This document shows positions 7,536 to 12,583 of a stretch of 12,583 nt of DNA, in pieces; position 1 is the first letter of the stretch; each line of letters starts with the position of its first letter. The notes beneath the pieces were generated by a model. It made no database searches. It worked only from the letters and a program-made list of their open reading frames with translations, and was not told the DNA's origin. Source of the stretch: Cytophagales bacterium (GTDB lineage Bacteria > Bacteroidota > Bacteroidia > Cytophagales > ES-bin-26); the NCBI GenBank assembly GCA_014379925.1, contig JACMKY010000463.1, positions 1 to 12,583 on the forward strand, in the 5' to 3' direction. A program made the translations under genes and the position numbers.

Positions 7536-8822
7536 ATGCTTTTCCAGGCCCCTGCCCCCCTTGCCGAACGCCTGCGTCCCCACTCGCTCGACGCCGTCGC
7601 GGGCCAGCCGCACCTGGTGGGACCCCATGGCGTGCTGCGGAAAGCCCTCCTTTCGGCGGCTGACCGTCCCGGCAGTGTTCCCTCGATGATTTTGTGGGGG
7701 CCGCCCGGCGTGGGCAAGACCACGCTGGCCACCCTCATCGCCACTCAGCTACGACGGCCTTTTTTCACGCTGAGCGCCATCAGTTCGGGCGTCAAGGAAG
7801 TGCGCGAAGTAATTGACAAGGCGCGATTGTCGGGCAAAACCGTGCTGTTCATCGACGAGATCCACCGCTTCAACAAGGCGCAGCAGGATGCCTTGCTCGG
7901 CGCGGTGGAAAAAGGCTGGATTATCCTGATCGGCGCCACCACCGAGAATCCCTCCTTCGAGGTCAACTCAGCCCTGCTTTCGCGTTGTCAGGTGTACCCG
8001 TTGAAGGCGCTGGAAAAGGAAGACTTGATCGGACTGCTTCAGCGGGCACTCGACGAAGACGACGTACTCAAAACCCGGCGAATCGAACTACGGGAGACCG
8101 AAGCCCTGCTGCGCCTCTCGGGCGGGGATGCCCGCAAGCTGCTTAATCTGCTCGAGTTGGTGACCGAAACGTTCCGCGACGACCCGCTGGCGATTACCGA
8201 CGAAGCAGTAATGCAGGTGGCCCAGCGCCGCGTGGCCCTCTACGACAAGAACGGCGACCAGCATTACGACGTCGTTTCGGCGTTCATCAAGTCCATCCGG
8301 GGCAGCGATCCCAACGCGGCCGTGTACTGGCTCGCCCGGATGATCGAAGGCGGCGAAGACGTCAAGTTCATCGCCCGGCGGCTGGTGATCCTGGCCTCCG
8401 AAGACATTGGCAACGCCAATCCCAACGCGCTGCTCATGGCCACCAACTGCTTTCAGGCTGTGAACCTGATTGGCTATCCGGAGGCGGACATCATCCTTTC
8501 GCAGGCAGTGGTCTACATGGCTACGTCCGTCAAGAGCAACGCGTCGTACAAGGCGATCAAAACGGCCAAATCCGTGGTGCGCGACCGGGGCGACCTGCCC
8601 GTTCCCCTCCACCTCCGCAACGCACCCACCAAATTGATGAAGAACGAGGGCTACGGCACCAACTACGCTTATTCGCACGACTACGCCGGCAATTTCGTGC
8701 CCCAGGAATACCTGCCGGAAGGCCTCCAAGGCACCGCTTTCTACGATCCCGGCAACAACGCCCGCGAAAACGAACTGCGGAACTACCTGCGCAGATTGTG
8801 GGGCGACAAGTACGGGTATTGA
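7536..8822 (+). CDS. rarA: Replication-associated recombination protein A (AAA+ ATPase)
   Basis: RarA/MgsA (WRNIP1 family) is a DNA-dependent ATPase that acts at stalled replication forks and on single-stranded DNA. The 428 residues show the N-terminal PLAERLRPHSLDAVAGQPHLVGP (8-30), Walker A GPPGVGKT (55-62), Walker B VLFIDEIHRF (103-112), sensor 1 GATTENPSF (133-141), the arginine finger in SALLSRC (Arg150) and sensor 2 GGDARKLLN (Arg200). The C-terminal tetramerisation region has SAFIKSIRGSDPNAAVYWLARMIEGGED (248-274) and LASEDIGNANPNAL (286-299), both typical of RarA and absent from clamp-loader subunits and RuvB. Length is normal and the ATG at 7536 fits the family start. It is single on its strand; the convergent hydrolase gene ends 40 bp downstream with no clear terminator between. 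Confidence 0.97.
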   Translation: MLFQAPAPLAERLRPHSLDAVAGQPHLVGPHGVLRKALLSAADRPGSVPSMILWGPPGVGKTTLATLIATQLRRPFFTLSAISSGVKEVREVIDKARLSGKTVLFIDEIHRFNKAQQDALLGAVEKGWIILIGATTENPSFEVNSALLSRCQVYPLKALEKEDLIGLLQRALDEDDVLKTRRIELRETEALLRLSGGDARKLLNLLELVTETFRDDPLAITDEAVMQVAQRRVALYDKNGDQHYDVVSAFIKSIRGSDPNAAVYWLARMIEGGEDVKFIARRLVILASEDIGNANPNALLMATNCFQAVNLIGYPEADIILSQAVVYMATSVKSNASYKAIKTAKSVVRDRGDLPVPLHLRNAPTKLMKNEGYGTNYAYSHDYAGNFVPQEYLPEGLQGTAFYDPGNNARENELRNYLRRLWGDKYGY

Positions 8823-8862
8823 GCGGTCAGCGCTGGAAAGGTTACGAAATTCCTTGAAAAGA

Positions 8863-10713
8863 TCACTTGCTCACTACTGGCAGGGTCACGTGGGAAGCGT
8901 GCGTCCGGGAGCGGAATACGCGCTGGGTGGCGGGCTGGAAGTCGGTTTCCCGGGCGGCGAAAATGTTGTCGACGTAGCGTTGCGGATTGCGGTCGATGAC
9001 GGGGAACCACGTGCTCTGCACCTGCACCATCACCTTGTGTCCCTTCAGAAATGTGTGGTCCTGGCCGTGGATGTCAAGGGTGTACGCCTGCACTTGGTTG
9101 GCGGGAATGGGCTCGGGGGTGGAAAAGCTGTTGCGGAAACGCCCGCGCAGCACCTCGTTGGATACCATGAGTTGATAACCACCCATCTTGGGCGCTTCGG
9201 AGTACGTTTCGGGATACACGTCGATCAGCTTCACGATCCAATCGCTGTCGGTGCCGGAGGTAGCGGCAAACAGGTGCGTCAGGATGTTCCCCGACACGGT
9301 TAGGTCTTCGGCCAGCGGTTCGGTTTCCCAACTGAGTACGTCGGGACGCTGGTGGGCGAAACGCTGGTCGCCCACCAGCCAGGTGTACCAACCCGAGCCG
9401 TTGGGAAAATACGTCGGCTCGATGGGGCGGGGACGGTACGGTACCGGGTGCGCCGGGTCGGACACGTAGCCGTCAAACGCTGCTTCGTCCGACGCGGGTG
9501 GCTCGAACGAAAGTCGCCCGTTGGCGTGAAAGTAGAGGTTGCGGTTGGTTACGTTCCGGCGGGGAGGCCAGGCCTCGTGCGATTCCCACCGGTTGGTGCC
9601 GCTGCGGAACGTGAGCGCTTCGGGCAAGGCCAGCTTTCCTTTGTCCTTGAGGAAGTAAGCAAACCACGGCGCCTGGATTTTTTCCCGAAAATATTTTCCC
9701 GTGCTACTCCCAAAATCGATGTTACCCAGCTTGTTCCCTTCGCCCGCCCAACCACCGTGGTTCCAGGGACCCACCACCAGGTAGTTCTGCCGCTTGGTGT
9801 CGTGCTTTTCCAACTCCTCGTAGATTTTCATCGGACCGTAGAAATCCTCCTGATCCCACCAGCCCGCCACGTTGAGGGTCGGCATGGTGACGCGGGTAAG
9901 GGAAGGGGCGGCGGCCTGCCGTTGCCAGAAAGCATCGTAATTGGGGTGCGCCACGTAATCGTTCCAGGTGGGGATTTTGTGGTGCAAGTACTTCTCGTTC
10001 ACGTTGGCGAGGCTTCCCAACCGCAGGTACCATTCGTAGGTGTCGTAGGCATCGAACGTGAACTGTTCATTTTCCTTGGAGGTTTCCATCATCGTGGCGT
10101 ACTCGAAACCGTAACTCAGGCGGAAGGCGCCGTTGTGGTGAAAATCGTCGCCCAGAAACATGTCGGCGGGAGAAGCTTGCGGCGACACGGCCTTCAGCGC
10201 CGGGTGCGGGTCGAGCATCGCCATCACGGTGGTCCAGCCGTCGTAGGAGACGCCCAGCATGCCCACGCGCCCGTTGTTGTTAGGCACGTTTTTGACCAGC
10301 CAATCCACGGTGTCGTAGGCATCCGTGCTTTCGTCAATCGCCCGCTGGTCCTTCGGATCGCGCACTGAGCGCTGCATCACAAACTGGCCTTCGGACCGGT
10401 AGCGCCCCCGGATGTCCTGAAAAACGAAAACGTATCCTTCGTCCGCCAGTTCCTTCAGCGGACCGTCGAACCGCCGGTCGGCTCCGTCCACGCCGTACGG
10501 GGTACGCACGAAAAGGATGGGCAACCGCTCCCGCGGGCTTTTGGGCGCGTAGATCGCAGTGTGAAGTTTCACCCCGTCCCGCATCGGAATCATTTTCTCC
10601 GTTTTCTCAAACGGCCCCCGCGAATCCGACGTGGACTGCGCCCGGACGGAGAAAACCGAGAGGCAAACGCCCAGGGTCAGCAGCGGACAAAAATGGGAGA
10701 AGAGTGGCGGCAT
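8863..10713 (-). CDS. CocE/NonD family exported hydrolase, alpha-amino-acid-ester-hydrolase-like
   Basis: A 616-residue S15-type alpha/beta hydrolase with a signal peptide (cleavage probably after Ala25, VRA-QS), so likely periplasmic. The start of the fold is MRDGVKLHTAIYAP (44-57) and LFVRTPYG (67-74). The nucleophile is Ser156 in GVSYDGW, the acid Asp287 in GWWDQED, the base His319 in GPWNHGG; Tyr73 is a likely oxyanion residue. Asp190 (GDDFHHNGAF), Glu289 and Asp290 fit the carboxylate cluster that in alpha-amino acid ester hydrolases binds the substrate amino group. The C-terminal half is the jelly-roll domain typical of CocE/AEH. Cleavage of N-terminal-amino esters, amides or short peptides is therefore inferred; glutaryl-7-ACA-acylase-like names are common in annotations for such proteins. 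The M20 gene lies upstream on the same strand. Confidence 0.92.
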   Translation of the reverse strand: MPPLFSHFCPLLTLGVCLSVFSVRAQSTSDSRGPFEKTEKMIPMRDGVKLHTAIYAPKSPRERLPILFVRTPYGVDGADRRFDGPLKELADEGYVFVFQDIRGRYRSEGQFVMQRSVRDPKDQRAIDESTDAYDTVDWLVKNVPNNNGRVGMLGVSYDGWTTVMAMLDPHPALKAVSPQASPADMFLGDDFHHNGAFRLSYGFEYATMMETSKENEQFTFDAYDTYEWYLRLGSLANVNEKYLHHKIPTWNDYVAHPNYDAFWQRQAAAPSLTRVTMPTLNVAGWWDQEDFYGPMKIYEELEKHDTKRQNYLVVGPWNHGGWAGEGNKLGNIDFGSSTGKYFREKIQAPWFAYFLKDKGKLALPEALTFRSGTNRWESHEAWPPRRNVTNRNLYFHANGRLSFEPPASDEAAFDGYVSDPAHPVPYRPRPIEPTYFPNGSGWYTWLVGDQRFAHQRPDVLSWETEPLAEDLTVSGNILTHLFAATSGTDSDWIVKLIDVYPETYSEAPKMGGYQLMVSNEVLRGRFRNSFSTPEPIPANQVQAYTLDIHGQDHTFLKGHKVMVQVQSTWFPVIDRNPQRYVDNIFAARETDFQPATQRVFRSRTHASHVTLPVVSK

Positions 10714-10799
10714 GCGATGAATGGACTCGAATCAGTAAACCGGCCGGATGGCAATCCACCAATATTTACCGGAGGAAACGATTTTAATGGGCTGATTAG

Positions 10800-10872
10800 A
10801 GGCTTCGGCTGCGCTCAGCCTAACTTTAAATCGACAGTTGATCGTATGTCAGGCTGAGCGCAGTCGAAGCCT
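10800..10872. repeat. 22-bp inverted repeat between the two exported hydrolase genes
   Basis: Arms 10800-10821 and 10851-10872 are reverse complements at 21 of 22 positions, with a 29-base spacer. The arm core GGCTGAGCGCAGTCGAAGCC resembles a palindrome-forming sequence I associate with dispersed repeats in Bacteroidota genomes (recollection, not a search). It lies 19 bp after the M20 stop codon; there is no T-run, so it is a repeat and possible 3'-end hairpin rather than a standard terminator. Confidence 0.85.
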
Positions 10873-10891
10873 TTTACCGGGTTTCGACCGT

Positions 10892-12325
10892 TTACTTCCG
10901 GTAATCCAGGGCGGGTTTGCGGTCGCCCAGCAGGGCGCTGTATTTGAAGTCAGCCCCTCGTTTTTCCTCGAATTCCTTCTTGGCCTTTTCGAGGGTGGCG
11001 GGCGTCCTGAACAAGTCGTACGCCGTCAGGGCCAGGGTTTTGGCGGCCACCAGCATCCCCTTCGTGCCAATGCTCCGCCCCCCGCTGGCAACGGCTTGCC
11101 AACTGTGCGCCGGAGTGCCGGGCACCCAGGTGGCCGTGCCCAATCCCACCGTGGGCACCGCCCAACTCACGTCGCCCACGTCGGTCGAGCCCGAGCCGGC
11201 CCCGGTCGGGACGCCGAACGGCTCGATTTTGGCGGCGGCCTCCAGCGGTTTTTTCACCATCCCGGTGGTGGCCCGGATCTGCTCGGCAAAGGCTTTCTCC
11301 TCGTTCGTGTAGGCGACGCCTCCCACCTTGGTCAGGTTCCGGTGCATCACGGTCGCCAGCGTTTCGTTGGGCAGCAGGTTGTACACCCCCCCGATGACTT
11401 CCCTTTCCACGCGGGTTCCCGTCCCCATTGCCGCTCCCTCCGCCGCCTTCTCAATCCGGCTCCAGGTGTCGCGCACCACCCCGATATCCTGGTGACGGGC
11501 GTAGTAGTACACTTCGGCGAAGGCCGGTACGACGTTGGGCGCCTCGCCGCCCCGCGTGATGACGTAGTGAATGCGGGCGTCGGAATCCACGTGTTCGCGC
11601 ATCATGTTCACCATGTAGTTCATGGACTCCACCCCGTCGAGGGCCGAGCGGCCACGTTCGGGCGCGGCCGCGGCGTGGGAAGCCAGGCCGTAGAAGCGGA
11701 ACTTGCCGGTGATGTTGGCCAGCGTCGTGGTTGGATTGGCCTCGTTGTCGTCGCCCGGGTGCCAGTGCAACACCGCGTCCGCGTCTTTGAAAAGACCGGC
11801 CCGCACCATATACACCTTGCCCGAGCCGCCTTCTTCGGCGGGCGTACCCATCAGCTTGATCGTGCCCTTCGTTTTCGACCTGGCCAGCCAGTCCTTGACG
11901 GCCACGGCCGCGGCCACCGAGGCCGTGCCGAACAGGTGGTGGCCGCACCCGTGCCCGGGTCCGCGTTCCACCAGCGACTTGGGTTCGGCCACGGTATCCT
12001 GCGACAAGCCGGGCAGGGCGTCGTATTCCGCCAGAATCACAATGACGGGCTTGCCCGAACCGTAGGAGGCCACGAAAGCCGTGGGAATTTCCGCCACGCC
12101 CGCCTCCACGGTAAAGCCGGCTTTCTTGAGTTCGGATTGGAGCAAGGCCGAACTCTTTACTTCCTGGTAGCCCACTTCGGCAAAGCCCCAGATCTGCCGG
12201 GCCACGTCGGCGTACTCCGCCCGGCGGCTTTCAATGGAGGCAATGAGTTGAGTGGAGGCATCCTGCGCCGGGGAGGGGAGCGCGAACAAAACGATTAGGC
12301 AAACGAGCGGGTAGATTCTTTTCAT
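10892..12325 (-). CDS. M20D-family amidohydrolase/peptidase (AbgB-like), exported
   Basis: A 477-residue metal-dependent amidohydrolase. A signal peptide is present (MKRIYPLVCLIVLFALPSPA, then Gln21), so it should act in the periplasm. IWGFAEVGYQE (45-55) and ILAEYDALPGL (97-107) are typical of the family. Likely metal ligands are Cys127 and His129 in GHGCGHH, Glu164/Glu165 in TPAEEGG, His187 or His189 in LHWHP and His407 in TPAHS. The inserted dimerisation domain begins with FYGLASHAAAAPERGRSALDG (211-231). The closest well-known relatives are AbgB (p-aminobenzoyl-glutamate cleavage) and other M20D N-acyl-amino-acid hydrolases; the true substrate is unknown. The start is the ATG at 12325. 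It probably leads a two-gene unit with the CocE-like gene, 178 bp downstream, but the repeat between may interrupt it. Confidence 0.94.
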   Translation of the reverse strand: MKRIYPLVCLIVLFALPSPAQDASTQLIASIESRRAEYADVARQIWGFAEVGYQEVKSSALLQSELKKAGFTVEAGVAEIPTAFVASYGSGKPVIVILAEYDALPGLSQDTVAEPKSLVERGPGHGCGHHLFGTASVAAAVAVKDWLARSKTKGTIKLMGTPAEEGGSGKVYMVRAGLFKDADAVLHWHPGDDNEANPTTTLANITGKFRFYGLASHAAAAPERGRSALDGVESMNYMVNMMREHVDSDARIHYVITRGGEAPNVVPAFAEVYYYARHQDIGVVRDTWSRIEKAAEGAAMGTGTRVEREVIGGVYNLLPNETLATVMHRNLTKVGGVAYTNEEKAFAEQIRATTGMVKKPLEAAAKIEPFGVPTGAGSGSTDVGDVSWAVPTVGLGTATWVPGTPAHSWQAVASGGRSIGTKGMLVAAKTLALTAYDLFRTPATLEKAKKEFEEKRGADFKYSALLGDRKPALDYRK

Positions 12326-12419
12326 ACGGATTCCGGAGGTTTTAGGAATGAAGTCCGGAAGGTAGTTTTTCCGATTGGGAAAAGCAAAACGGGTTTGTCG
12401 GATGAATGTCCAAGAGGCA

Positions 12420-12461
12420 TTGCCAGTGGGTTAGCTCATTGGATAATGAGGCGGATGGCAA
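12420..12461. other. Nested hairpin upstream of the M20D gene
   Basis: TTGCCA (12420-12425) pairs with TGGCAA (12456-12461) and encloses CTCATT (12435-12440) paired with AATGAG (12445-12450). The 258-bp stretch from 12326 to the window end holds no recognisable gene and no TAnnTTTG box on the minus strand. Chance pairing is possible. Confidence 0.4.
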
Positions 12462-12583
12462 ATCTTGATGAGCGAAAGGCAGGCATTGTCAATTCCGACC
12501 AGTGGAGAAGCCCAGCGTGGAGGCACCGCCCCGTTATTACCTCCTACCCCCAAGGTACTGCACTCCTCCCCTAGTCATCCTGA

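Noticed and set aside
8823..8862. Terminator between the convergent rarA and CocE-like genes.
   Set aside because: Only a 4-bp stem (AGCG/CGCT) is seen in the 40-bp gap, with no T-tract.
10838..12298. Long open frame on the plus strand opposite the M20D gene (486 codons), with similar long frames opposite the CocE-like gene.
   Set aside because: The minus-strand proteins have clear domains, catalytic residues and signal peptides. The opposite frames are rich in Gly, Arg, His and Val with no family motif, as expected from the complement of GC-rich codons.
12431..12463. tRNA D-arm-like string (TTAGCTCATTGG).
   Set aside because: No acceptor stem, anticodon arm or T-loop (GTTCGAATC-like) follows, so no cloverleaf can be drawn.

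Overview
The window looks like chromosomal DNA from a GC-rich member of the Bacteroidota, most likely Cytophagales (Spirosomataceae-like). The evidence is a PorT-type outer-membrane barrel, a DUF1080 protein with a signal sequence, start codons without clear Shine-Dalgarno sites, and two intergenic matches to the Bacteroidota -7 box TAnnTTTG. The genus cannot be fixed from the sequence alone. No mobile element, CRISPR array, rRNA or complete tRNA was found, and the gene content is ordinary.

Layout. On the minus strand, positions 4031 to 1 carry atpA, atpG, a PorT-like outer-membrane barrel and the 5' part of a secreted DUF1080 protein. A 612-bp intergenic region (4032-4643) separates atpA from a divergent plus-strand gene for a single-cysteine thioredoxin-like protein, which ends in a strong bidirectional terminator. 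Next, on the minus strand, are a YihY/BrkB membrane protein (5388-6377) and an EamA/DMT-type permease (6526-7461). rarA, a AAA+ ATPase acting at stalled replication forks, lies on the plus strand at 7536-8822. Convergent to it on the minus strand are two exported hydrolases: a CocE/alpha-amino-acid-ester-hydrolase-like enzyme (8863-10713) and an M20D amidohydrolase (10892-12325). An almost perfect long inverted repeat lies between them.

How the genes relate. AtpA and AtpG are F1-ATPase subunits and are probably co-transcribed. The usual upstream partner atpH is absent, so this F1 pair seems detached from the rest of the ATP synthase genes. The two exported hydrolases could work together in periplasmic cleavage of peptides, amides or amino-acid esters. 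The remaining genes are individual housekeeping or envelope functions.

The most unusual signal is in the spacers. Repeats with a period of 7 (or 14) bp lie next to the start codons of atpG, yihY, rarA and atpA. In the atpA-atpG spacer this becomes a five-unit heptamer array folded into a perfect 22-bp hairpin. Whether it is functional or a dispersed repeat family is open.
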